Assembly: GCA_003415625.1 (NCBI GenBank)
Contig: PYIU01000002.1
Location: 2,294,001 to 2,358,000 of the forward strand
Direction of reading: 5' to 3'
DNA: 64,000 nt
DNA from: Aquanectria penicillioides
Lineage: Eukaryota > Ascomycota > Sordariomycetes > Hypocreales > Nectriaceae
Shown here piece after piece: positions 1 to 10,660 of this stretch; position 1 is the stretch's first letter; each line of letters starts with the position of its first letter. The notes beneath the pieces were generated by a model, which was not told the origin of the DNA, ran no database searches, and was given only the letters and a program-made list of their open reading frames with translations. The position numbers were made by a program, and so were the translations under genes.

Positions 1-78
1 GTGCCTGATGACACCCACAGCATCAACAGGCGGCTCTGCCTCTTCTTGGTCTTCTGCCTCGGGCCACTGCATACCCAT
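1..78 (-). CDS. possible N-terminal fragment of a gene running off the left edge
   Basis: Read on the minus strand, an ATG at 78-76 (a second in-frame ATG lies at 72-70) opens a frame that stays open to the window edge. It encodes about 26 residues rich in Glu, Asp and Pro, beginning MGMQWPEAEDQEEAEPP. The sequence before the ATG is purine-rich, as is common at fungal starts. It would be divergent from SMC3, with about 1.3 kb between them. No domain can be seen in so short a piece, so no function is proposed, and chance is a real alternative. Confidence 0.3.
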   Translation of the reverse strand, partial: MGMQWPEAEDQEEAEPPVDAVGVIRH

Positions 79-1385
79 TCTCCCCTTGGTTGATTGTCCG
101 CCTTTCTAGCGACCCCACCCTCTCGGGCAACACATGTCAAGCACACTATCAGATCGACTCTGATTCGACAAAGGCTCTCTCACGCGACACACATCCACTG
201 CCATGAACCGGCTTCGACCCAGTCCGTCCGATCCTGTTGCGGGATGAAGCCGGGTGGGAAAACCTGCAACGTGTCGCCTGATAGTCGATGCGCGCAGCAA
301 CTCCAGGTCTGGGATAGGGGCAAGCATTCGTGGCACGCCCTTCTTAACGGTGCTTCACCCACCCAGCCCACGCTGCACATTCCCAACTGGAACATGCCGA
401 GGGTGGGTCGATCGATGCAAGGACGAAATGGATGCAGCTCTCGACCTCTGCCAGGCCTCTGCTGGACCATTGCCGGATCCTCGTTGGGCCTCTGCGCGGC
501 CACCATCGATGGATAAGGAACGCTCACCAATCCCGGGAAGCGACTCACAAACGCCATCGCCGCGGCTCGTCCTGGTCTCAGATGCTTTGCTTCCCATGCC
601 GTATCTGAATCCACACCGCGCTAGAAAACAGTCCACCCTTAGGGCGGACAATACTGTTTCATGGCCGATTCAACTGACTTTTCTGCCATCGCCACAATTA
701 GGGACATCCTTCCTGGCTAGGTTTCATCCATTACCCCATTCTGTTCCTACGGTGGCTTGATTACTTTGGGCGATATCAAATTGATTTGCAAAGACTAAAG
801 TGGCTGTAAGCCTTCCGGTGGTTAGCACCAAAAAGAGATGCGGGCATCACGCCACCATTCATCACCGATCATAGAGCGCAGTATCGCCACGTTGTTGGTA
901 GTAGCCCTTGTAACCATGATGCGGAGGTTGAATATGCTTCATAACGTGAAGTTGCCTTTCAAAGACGATGAAGACGATGTATATCGATGACGACCAATGA
1001 TGGATATACTTGTTGTCGCCCGGCATCCTCATTGTTCTGATCGTCAACAGGGGTTTGACCGCTGGAGGCTAAGCTTCCTGACGGCCAGAAAGCACGGACC
1101 ACCAATAGTGCTAGAGCGAGGACGACTTCAAGAGGCAAAAGAGGCACACCAGTGACGAGCTGATAAAAAAGTAGATGCCTGATATACAAGGCTCGAACAC
1201 ACGTCGCAACCACACCCGCAACGCGAAAGCCCACTTGATCGCGGTGCCTGGGGCCGACGCGTCGAATCGCATCAGTTCGCATCCCCGAGGCAAAAAACTA
1301 CAGCCAGAGCTGGGAAGGTGCCGTGTCTTGCAGACAAGCTCTCTGACACCTCGCATGTTGCGCAAAAGCGCCGGCGCAACCCATC
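79..1385. other. intergenic region upstream of SMC3
   Basis: About 1.3 kb without a convincing gene. Several overlapping open frames of 60-170 codons occur between 94 and 760 on both strands. They have no recognisable protein character, and all three frames are open together, as happens in GC-rich spacer DNA. The stretch presumably holds the SMC3 promoter and that of the possible gene at the left edge. No specific regulatory motif can be named with confidence. Confidence 0.5.
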
Positions 1386-4300
1386 ATGTATATCAAGCAG
1401 ATCATCATCCAGGGCTTCAAGAGGTATGATTCAGTCACCGTCCAGACATCACCATTATTTTCATTCTCAGCCTCGTTGTCGCCACTCCTGCGCACCGTCT
1501 TCCATCGCTAACCCTCTCACAGCTACAAGGACCAGACCGTCATTGAGCCCTTCTCCCCAAAGACGAATGTTATTGTTGGCCGCAATGGCTCCGGAAAGAG
1601 TAACTTCTTCGCAGCTATCCGCTTCGTCCTCAGCGATGCCTACACCCAGATGAGCCGCGAGGAACGCCAGGGCCTTCTACACGAAGGCTCTGGTTCTGCG
1701 GTCATGTCGGCCTATGTTGAAATCATCTTTGACAACACCGATGACCGATTTCTCACAGGAAACAAGGAACTTGTCCTTCGCCGAACCATTGGACTCAAGA
1801 AGGATGAGTATTCTGTCGATCGTAAAGTCGTCACCAAAACCGATGTTATGAACCTCCTCGAAGCTGCGGGCTTTTCACGATCGAACCCTTACTATATTGT
1901 GCCCCAGGGTCGAGTCACCGCCTTGACCAACATGAAGGAGTCCGACAGATTAAACCTGTTGAAGGAGGTCGCGGGAACCCATGTTTACGAACAGCGTCGC
2001 GCCGAGTCGCTCAAAATCATGAACGAGACCAACAACAAGCGAGAGAAAATCGACGAGCTACTGGAATATATCAAAGAACGACTTGACGAACTGGAGGAGG
2101 AGAAGGAAGAGTTGAGAGGCTTCCAGGACAAGGACCGTGAGAGGCGATGTCTTGAGTATGCCTACCACCATAGGGAACAAGTCACTATTCAGTTGGCTCT
2201 TGAGGATCTCGATAGCGCTCGACAAGATGGTCTCGACTCCTCTGATACCAGCAGACAGGAATTTCTTGATGGTGAAAAGGCGATTTCTAGACTCGATGCA
2301 GAGATTCACAATCTTCAGAGAGAAATGGAACTTCTACAGATCGACCGACGGCAACTCGAGGAAGATCGACGCGACAACGCAAAGGCTCTCGCCAAGGTTG
2401 AGATGAAAGCAAAGAACCTGAAGGAGGGGCAGTCTGCCCAAGATCAGGCCCGAGCGCAGCATGCTGCTGACCTGCAGACGGTTCAAGCCGAATTTACCGC
2501 CAAGGACAGCGAACTCGCCGCCATTCTTCCCGAATATAACCAGAGGAAGGCCGCAGAGAACGACATCAGGCAACAGCTGGATACGGTTGAAGCCGCTAGG
2601 TCTCGCCTCTTCGCTAAACAGAGCCGCGGCTCTAGATTTAAGAACAAGAACGAGCGCGATGCGTGGTTGAGACAAGAGATCAATGAACTGGAAATGACAA
2701 TCAGCACCCAAAAAGCAAACAAGATAGATGCCGAAGAGGAAGTGGCCAGAGTTCAGCAATTCATCTCACAAACCGAGTATGAGGTATCTGATCTCCGATC
2801 GCGGTTGGCTAACTGGAGTGGGGAGAGAGCAGGACTTGCGGAAGAGGCAACCAAGGCTCATGACTATTTGGATAAACTCAATGATGAGCGCAAGGCTGTT
2901 CGTCGCGAAGATGACAAACTGAGCTCGGTCATCTCAAACGCTCGCCAAGAGAAGGAGCATGCCGAACGTGAACTGGCTCACACCATGGATGGAGCTACGG
3001 CTCGAGGTTTGGCCACCATTCGACGCCTCAAGCAAGAACGAGATATCCCGGGTGCTTATGGAACTCTGGCGGAGCTCCTTGAAGTTAGCGATGCCTATAG
3101 ACTCCCCGTCGAGCAGATCGCTGGTGCTAGTCTCTTCCATTATGTCGTGGACAATGCAGAAACTGCTACCTACCTCGCAGACACTCTCTTCAGACAGCAT
3201 GGCGGCCGAGTAACCTTTATGCCATTGGCTCAGTTGCGCCCTCGCAAGATGAACTTTCCGAGGTCCAACGACGCAGTGCCTCTTCTTAGCAAGATCACTT
3301 ACGACCCTAAATTTGAAAAGGCTTTCCTGCAGGTGTTTGGTAAAGTAGTTGTCTGCCCGAACTTGACTGTGGCAGGTCAATACGCCAGAAGTCACGGTGT
3401 AGACGGTATCACGGCGGAAGGTGACACCACCAACAAGAGAGGCGCCATGACTGGTGGATACATTGATCCTCGCAAGTCGCGCTTGGAAGCTGTCCAGGCA
3501 GTCAACAAGTGGCGGGGCGAGTATGAGAGACTGATTGCGCAGTCCCGCGAAATCCGCAAACAAGTCGAGTTCAAGGATCAAGAGATCACCGCTGCCATGT
3601 CCGAATTACAGAAGTTTGAGCAGAGGTTGCGCCAGGCCGATGACGGATTTGAGCCTTTGAAGCATGAGCTACGCAACAAGTCCGCGCATTTAGAGAATGT
3701 GCGGGCTCATCTTGATTCCGCAATCAAGCGCCGAGATGCAGTTGAGAAGAATATGACTGGATTTATGCAGGAGATTGCTGCTCACGAAGCTGAAGTTGGC
3801 ACTGACTTCAAGAAGAGCTTGACGGGTGCTGAAGAGAGTCAACTTGAAGAACTCAGCAACAATGCCCAAGAGCTGCAGAAGCAGTGGAATGACATCGGCA
3901 AAGCTCGCCGAGATCTCGAGCGACGGAAGCAGCTCCTCGAGGTCGATCTCCGACAGAACTTGCAGATGAAGCTGGATCAACTCAACAGCCAGGCCTTTGA
4001 GAATTCATCCGGTTCCGCTGGAAGCAGCTTGAAGGAATCCCAACGAGAGCTGAAGAAGGCACAGAGCGTGCTCAAAGCGGTCGAATCCAACCTCCAGGAG
4101 ACGGAAGCTAAGATGGACGATGTGTTGGTGCGCTTGGAGCAGATGGGTTCAGATAAGTCCCAGCGAGAGCAGACACAGCAAGACCTTTCAGCGAGAATCG
4201 AGAAGCAACAAAAGCGAATGGACAAGAGTCTCCGGAGGAAGGCATTGCTGACGACGCAAGCCGCCGAATGCGCCAAGAACATCCGAGATCTGGGAGTTCT

Positions 4301-5183
4301 GCCCGAAGAAGCTTTTGACAAGTACGAAAACATGGAAGCGAAAACGGTGAGGATTGGACTCTGAATAAAACGACAAGCGGGAAGCTAATTTGATGCAGAT
4401 AACCAACAAGCTCAAGCGCGTAAATGAGGCATTGAAGAAATACAAGCATGTCAACAAGAAGGCGTTTGAGCAGTACAACAACTTCACCACGCAGCAGGAA
4501 CACCTGATGAAACGACGAAAGGAGCTTGATGACTCCCAAGTTTCCATTGAGGAGCTTGTGGAGCATTTGGACCGTCGCAAGGATGAGGCTATTGAACGGA
4601 CGTTCAAGCAGGTGTCGAAGGAGTTCTCGACCATTTTCGAGAAGCTTGTGCCTGCCGGTCATGGTCACCTGGTTATTCAACGAAGGACTGACCGTCGTCA
4701 AGAACCTGAGGAATCGGATGAGGAGGGCCGCGGAGCTGTTGAGAACTATGTCGGTGTCGGCATCAGCGTCGCCTTCAACTCTAAGCATCTGGATGAACAG
4801 CAGCGCATCCAGCAGCTCAGTGGCGGTCAGAAGAGTGAGTGATGTCCTGACTTCACCGTATTGAACTTTGACTAACGATGACAGGTTTGTGTGCTTTGTG
4901 CCTGATTTTTGCACTCCAGCAGACCGAGAGCAGTCCCATGGTCATTTTTGATGAGGTGGACGCCAACTTGGATGCCCAGTACAGAACCGCCGTCGCGGCT
5001 CTCCTGGATTCCATCTCCAATGAGGCCGGAACCCAGTTTATCTGCACCACCTTCCGACCAGAGATTGTCCACGTGGCGGACAAATGCTACGGCGTGACCT
5101 TCCACAACAAGACCAGCTCCATTAACTGCGTCAGCACCGAGGACGCGCTCAGCTTCGTTGAGGGTCAAGCCAAGCCCAACTAA
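1386..5183 (+). CDS. SMC3: SMC3, cohesin ATPase subunit (sudA orthologue)
   Basis: Cohesin core ATPase that pairs with Smc1 and holds sister chromatids together in the nucleus. The model is join(1386..1423,1523..4346,4399..4834,4885..5183), 1198 aa, the usual Smc3 length. The first exon is only 38 nt; its donor follows GFK and the next exon continues SYKDQT, the classic Smc3 N-terminus. Visible features: Walker A GRNGSGKS at residues 32-39; the Lys-Lys pair at about 105-106 (GLKKDEYS) that Eco1 acetylates in Smc3 proteins; coiled coils at roughly 170-510 and 670-1000; a hinge at roughly 520-660; the ABC signature LSGGQKS at about 1094-1100, split by the last intron; and Walker B ending in DEVDANLD near 1122-1129. 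Every splice junction restores frame. Identification is certain; only the exact initiator ATG is assumed. Confidence 0.97.
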
Positions 5184-5828
5184 ACGCCCGTGTCTCGAGC
5201 GTGTTTGGCCCGTCCGGGATGTAATTAGGGTTGTACGTGGCACTACGGACAGGAGGAAACTGGCGTTGGGGGGTTCGGACGATTTATGCGGTTACGAATG
5301 TGTTTCTGGGTGCTATCTCGTTCCGGTAGACGGAGGAGGCACAGAACGTGGTTCGCGCTGTGTCTGTGCCGCGACGAATACCTATTTGTATCAACAAACC
5401 AGGGTCATGGTTTCAAAACTTGGACTTTTTGTCTCATTGGGATTGAAATACATAGTGCAGCGTGCCTGTAAATGACTCGAAATGCGTCCCTGGAACCCTA
5501 GACTTGACATTGCATCTGAACAGAGGCTTGCCTGAGCAAAAGTTGAGAGGGAGAGATGAAGTGTCCTGTAGTTGCCAGGAGGAAAGAAGCCACCTGAGAC
5601 GAGGTTCTAGTATCGTGCCGTGCTAAACTACCTACCTAATTAGGCACTTGCCCAGCGCTCTTCATCGACTCTTTCCTTCAACTTGTAGAGGCATTACATG
5701 TTGATAAATGCCGAACCCATCCCGCTTTTGTCGACATCCATAACCCCTCTCTCAAGGACGGCCCTTTAAAGACTTTCCTTGCTTCATCCATCGTTATCCC
5801 TGCATAATATTTCCTACCGCCACACAAG
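5184..5828. other. spacer between SMC3 and the PARN-like gene
   Basis: A 645-nt tandem-orientation spacer holding the SMC3 3' untranslated region and the promoter of the next gene. Short open frames at 5158-5475 are out of frame with SMC3 and have no protein character. A TACCTACCTAATTAGG element near 5628-5643 belongs to the TAGGTA-type motif that recurs in spacers of this window. Confidence 0.5.
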
Positions 5829-8002
5829 ATGAATATCAATGCCGATAACTTCTGGGAGATGATGCCAACTCTGCTGATCATCATCGCCAAGTCCAAATAC
5901 GTCGCCCTCAATCTACAGATGATGGATCATTCCATCAAGACCGACTTGATCTCTAGCAATGCATATTCGCAAGAGCAAGTTTATGGGAGATTGAGGGATG
6001 CTGCTCGAAAGTTTGAGGCTACCCACATTGGCCTGACAGCGATTTGCTGGGATGGAGGTAAGAGCAAACAACGTCGCCTGGAGATGCATTCTAATTTGCT
6101 CATGCGCCGTAGAAAATTATGTCTCCTATACCTTCAAGATCCCAATTAACCCATTGTTCCCTAGCAAATCACCTAGAGAACAAGATCTCTGCAAGTACTT
6201 TGATAGGCGATTGACCATTTCCAATAATTTGCTACAGCTTCTTCAAGAACGGAACCTCGGTCTCGACCAAGCCTTTGAGAAAGGTGTCCCTTACCTCACT
6301 ACGCGAGAGTTCAAACTCAGTCAATTGTTATTGAGAAACAGAGGGCCTGCTCGATCGAGCCCAACAATTTCCGACGATAGCTATGCTGAATCTGTCATAA
6401 ACAGGCTAGAATCCTGGAGTCATGAGAACGATCCCGCTGTTAGAAACCCGCAATTGTTTAGACTTGGTACAGGCGCGGATGAGCTAATGTGATTCAAGGA
6501 ACCATCTATTCGGCTATTCGATCAAGGAGGACAAATGTTGACGCCAAATACGACAAAAGTGGTATTTGAGACTGTGCGAAACGAGTATCCTTGCTTTCGC
6601 TGCTGGAAAGAGAGTGATGGTTAGGGGATGATCATTTCTCGTCACGACGAAAACTTTGCCGACCCAGTGGGACGATCTGCAATGAGTGCAAGGTCATGAA
6701 CTGATAAATATGATAGGAAAGATACGAGAGCTGGCTGACAAAACAGAAAATTATTGGGAACCAAATAGGTTCGATTCGGTGCCCGAAGTTCAGGTCAATT
6801 TAACTAAACTAAACTAATTAGGCCTTCTCTGGATTATCGAGGCAATAGCTGGGGGCTCGAAATTCGATCAATTCCAAGAGTTCGATCTCCCTACTTCTCG
6901 CCTGCAGCCTCCCAACCCCGAAGTCCTATTCGCTTTGGGAGAGGATTTACAAAACTGGCAAAGGAACCCTGTAGATCAGTTAAGGCAGATCATCGCCTTG
7001 GCAAAAGAAAGCCAACCCTATGTTGTGGTAAACGACGCTCTTGTGGACCTGGGTTTCCTGTACGGAATCTTTCAGGATACTCTCCCACGGTCCATTGATA
7101 CTTTTCGATCCCAGATCAACAAAGACCTCTTCCCCGTCGTGTTGGAGACAAAGATGTTATTTACCAAACTTGTCAATCCAAACGTGAACGAAGTTGACAT
7201 CCGATCTATGTATTGGGGCCTGGGCCATCTGCGCTTTCCAGATATCAAAACGATGCCAGGATGGGGATATTGCATTGATGAGGTTAATTCTATTGTGGAG
7301 AGGGCGCCTGAAATGCCCTTTGATGCTGGCTTTGAAAGTAGGTCTATTGAATGTGTACCCCTTGAAACCCATAAAATAGTCATCTAACCGTGTTCAGGTT
7401 ACATGACTGCCATTGTGTTCCTCAAACTTCTTTGCAAACGATGGCAAGCCATTCGGTGGCAAAGTGAGCTGAATGGAGAGCCATCAAGCGGCCACCATCC
7501 TCCTCTAGGATGGATAGTCGGCGACGAGATGCGCTCCTCAGCTCCATATGGGAATTTATCTTGTGAGGACGTATTGATTCCACCTTATGACGGCGTCCAC
7601 ATGCATGCTGACAGCCCCTGGGCTGGCCTCGTGAACGAGATCCATATCGGTCGCATTGGCACTCTAAAACTTGACGAGGGAGACAATACCAATTATCCAA
7701 GCCCGGGAGATATTGGCTCAGGCGAACCTTTGGCTCGAGTATCAGATGGAACACAGCTCCGGTCATCCATGTCCATGTCAGACTCTCAGGAATTCCCTGC
7801 TGATGTTGTGAATGATGAACAACTCATCGAAGAACTTCAAGGGCATACCGAGCGTCTTCGGATAATTTTAGAAAGGTACATGTCGTCTTATGACGCTAGA
7901 GACACCGATGATTGCATAGGACGGCTCCGCGAGATGCAGCGTGAGACGGGCGAGACCCAAGAATGTATCAGCAGATACTTGGGGATGACAGGAGGACTTT
8001 GA
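5829..8002 (+). CDS. PARN/CAF1-family ribonuclease paralogue with degenerate active site; middle exons uncertain
   Basis: The N-terminus (NFWEMMPTLL...KYVALNLQMMD), the GVPYLTTREF segment, VRNEYP, GLLWIIEAIAGG, the ALVDLGFLYGIF block and AGFESYMTA follow the order of PARN/TOE1-type DEDD poly(A)-exonucleases. The first metal-binding pair is Asn28 and Gln30 instead of Asp and Glu. The Asp of the LVDL block is kept. The late His and Asp of H-x-A-G-x-D are Phe and Glu. A binding or regulatory role without catalysis is therefore inferred. Firm junctions are 5829..6057, 6113.., 6822..7337 and 7398..8002. In between, frame 6113-6624 meets TGA at 6490 and TAG at 6622. A 60-nt phase-0 intron 6439-6498 would remove the first. 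An exon about 6717-6768 joins 6822 in frame through a 53-nt intron. The second stop is not explained, so a decaying pseudogene is possible. The C-terminal 200 aa is family-unlike. The 3' end lies 157 bp from the convergent mL46 gene. Confidence 0.6.
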
Positions 8003-8159
8003 GAAGAAGAATAAGAAGAAGCGATGCGGCACGGGAACCAAAATGGAGGAAGCGAGCCCCCCTGTAGGAGCCATGAATTTCTGTACAGCAAGTATACATA
8101 ATAATTGTACACACAGCGCTCAACATGCTGCTCTAATTTCTCCCTTTCTTCCTCTTTTT

Positions 8160-9399
8160 CTACCTGTCTGCCATCATGTTCCGCACGCCCTTGAAGTATT
8201 CAGGAGACAGCTCCTTCTCGAGCTCCTCGCGAGTTAACCATTTAAAGTCGGAATAACCAAACCGGTTGCCGCTGAGGTCAGCCTGGCCGGCCATGATACG
8301 GCCCTTGATGAAGAAGGTCTTCTGACCCTTCTTCTCTACAAAGCCATCGGCCTTGACAATGGGTTGCGTGACGACATGGGCGACTGGCACACGACCGACA
8401 ACCCAGGTGTTCATATTAACACCAGCAGCCTCATCCAGGGTTCGCTTGGCGGACTGATGTGATTTCGTTAGCTCCGGCAAGATTGAGCCCCATGGAGAGG
8501 GGGCAGGTTTAAAACGAGACCAATTGCAGAGAGACCTCAACTTACCTCATGCAGATTCTCGTCCTTGGCAATCACATCTGAGGGGAAGACCCAGCCATCC
8601 TCGCTCTTGACAACTAAGTACAGAGTGCGGTCGAGCTGACGGTCTAGACGTTGCACATCGCCCTTCTGATCGGCCTCGGTGACACGGGCGGCTGGGGGGT
8701 CGACAGGAACGATGTCCTGAGGGTTAATGAGCTCTGCATCGTCACTGACGCGGGTCTCGGCGTCCTTGAGCAGAGACTTGACGATGGTCTCCTGGTCGCT
8801 CAGTTTGTCGCCGACGAGCAGCTCATCGTCCCAAGCCTTGGAGCTCTTGCCGTTGTAGACACCAAGCTCCTTGGCGACGGTGCCCTGGCGTTCCTGGACT
8901 TTCACGTTCCAGTCGAGACGGCGGGCGGTGTCGGGCTTGTAGTAGATGCTCGTGATGAAGGGTGTGTTGAGGCGCTCCTCCAGACGCTTTTGGTAGAAGA
9001 AGAAGGAGTTCTCAAAGGGGTGCAGCTGGCGCGTAACCAGAGGGGGCCGCGTGAGGATCATGCCGGAGCGGACATCGTACGGGGGCGGCGGGTGGTGCGA
9101 CGGAGCGGCGGATGGAGAGGCGTCAGAGCTGGCAGCAGGAGCAGCAGCGGCGGCGGAGTAGAGACGGGCTGGGATTCTGGCGAACGTGGAGGATGACGCA
9201 ACAGAGGAGGAGGCGCATCGGGCACACAGGTTGGGGGATGCTGGTTGAGCAATCGTTAGTCTCTATGATGCCTCTTCTTCCTCTCGCTGCGCACACGATC
9301 ATGCAGGATGTGGTATCAATTGGGGGCGGGGTGCGGGACTCGGGACTTACTTGAGAGAACGGCCTTGACGGCCCGTCCGCCTCTACTCGAAGCAGTCAT
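8160..9399 (-). CDS. MRPL17: mitochondrial large-subunit ribosomal protein mL46 (yeast MRPL17)
   Basis: Component of the mitochondrial 54S large ribosomal subunit. The model complement(join(8160..8453,8546..9240,9351..9399)) gives 345 aa with all junctions in frame (phases 1 and 0). The first ~65 residues are rich in Arg, Ser and Ala with few acids (MTASSRGGRAVKAVLST, then a Ser/Ala stretch), as expected of a mitochondrial presequence. The mature part begins around PPYDVRSGMILTRPPLVTRQLHPFE and contains the family segment FFFYQKRLEERLNTPF. The C-terminal half, after VKSEDGWVFPSD, has the NUDIX-like fold typical of mL46 without an obvious catalytic Nudix box. It is convergent with the PARN-like gene. 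The ATG was chosen because it heads the presequence and precedes a clean GTAAGT intron. Confidence 0.9.
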
Positions 9400-10660
9400 T
9401 GTGATTTGGGGGAAGGGAATTCCGTGGTGTGGTTGACTCCCGACTGTGTGTGAGCGAGCAACCCACAAGTAGCTGGTGATGTTCAAGGCCCTTCGCGTCT
9501 CTCGAACTTTTTCCATCCCAGAGCCAAGCTGGTCAGGTACGTACCTAGTACAGCCCTGATTGGACAATGCTGCCAGTGAGTGAGGCCTTACATAATGCAA
9601 CCAGCCTCAACAGCCCCACCAGCCTCACTGCCAGGCCTCTGTCAGCCGCAATTGCACTGGTTCCCTTCCACATTATTGTCCTTGATACCTCAGGCATGAG
9701 TACCCACAAAGGCTCCATGGCATCGCCCACTACTTTTCTTCAAACGCGAGCCTATGCCCCCTTCTCTTCCTTTCTTCTCTTTTTCTTCTCTCAAGGCACC
9801 ATTTCCTTATCGTCAAGACCTGTTTCCACCTCCAGAACGTCCTGATCATTTACGTGTGCCGAGAGTGACTCGCAGTCTTTTCGCTAGCGGGGCCTGCTGA
9901 AGGGGCTTTCCCTTTCTTTATCATCTCCTACCGGGTTCTGTTAGATAGATACTGCTGACAGCTTTATTCTTTTTTTTGAATGTCCAGGCCCTCTTTTTAG
10001 CTGAGGGGGCCAAGCAGACCTCTGGGTGCAGCGCTGAAATCGCCTTCACCCACTGCGTCGTGGAACTTGAAACGTTCCCATTATTCTATAGTGGCCTTTT
10101 CGCAACCACAACCGCAAACCGTGACTTTTCTTTCCTCTCGCTATTCTCGGGTGTTTCGATCTCTCGAGCTCGGAACTTGGACCACTCGCTAGAGTTTATT
10201 CGGCCTTTAATCCTCCTCATGACCAAGAAGGGAAATCTTGCCGGTAACGCTCCGTCAGGTCGTCCAAATCACCGGCTAAACACTCCTTTTGTCAGGTGCA
10301 CCCCCCGTCTTATCACTCACTTGGACGTGCGCGTGGTCAAAGCCTCCTGCAACTAACGCAAATGCTGCGCCGTCTTTGATTTTCCTAAACCCTAGGCTTT
10401 CACAAGCCTACCAGCAGACGATATTTAGACAAAAAACTACCTACACATGGGGAGCCAATCAACTGTGGCTAAAAAGACAAGATGACCAGACCTGACAATG
10501 TAATCCGATCCGACTCCAGTGCGACACCTCGCTACCAAAACAAAGAATAATGTTCCCCGTCAAATGATGCTGGGTATCAAACCAATATGGACCGCCCAAT
10601 GAATCCCTGGAACGCCTGATAAATCAATTCCCGCTCGCTTCTTTGCCAACCCGTGATTAA
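9400..10660. other. intergenic region, no gene seen
   Basis: 1.26 kb between the start of mL46 and the 3' end of the RING-PHD gene, both minus strand. It contains pyrimidine-rich runs (about 9740-9800) and short unrelated open frames only. It should hold the mL46 promoter and the 3' UTR of the RING-PHD gene. Confidence 0.5.

Noticed and set aside
8651..9196. 181-codon plus-strand open frame opposite mL46
   Set aside because: It is the antisense of a conserved mitochondrial ribosomal protein with correct splice sites; its composition (Val/Gly/Leu-rich) is a shadow of the GC-rich coding strand.
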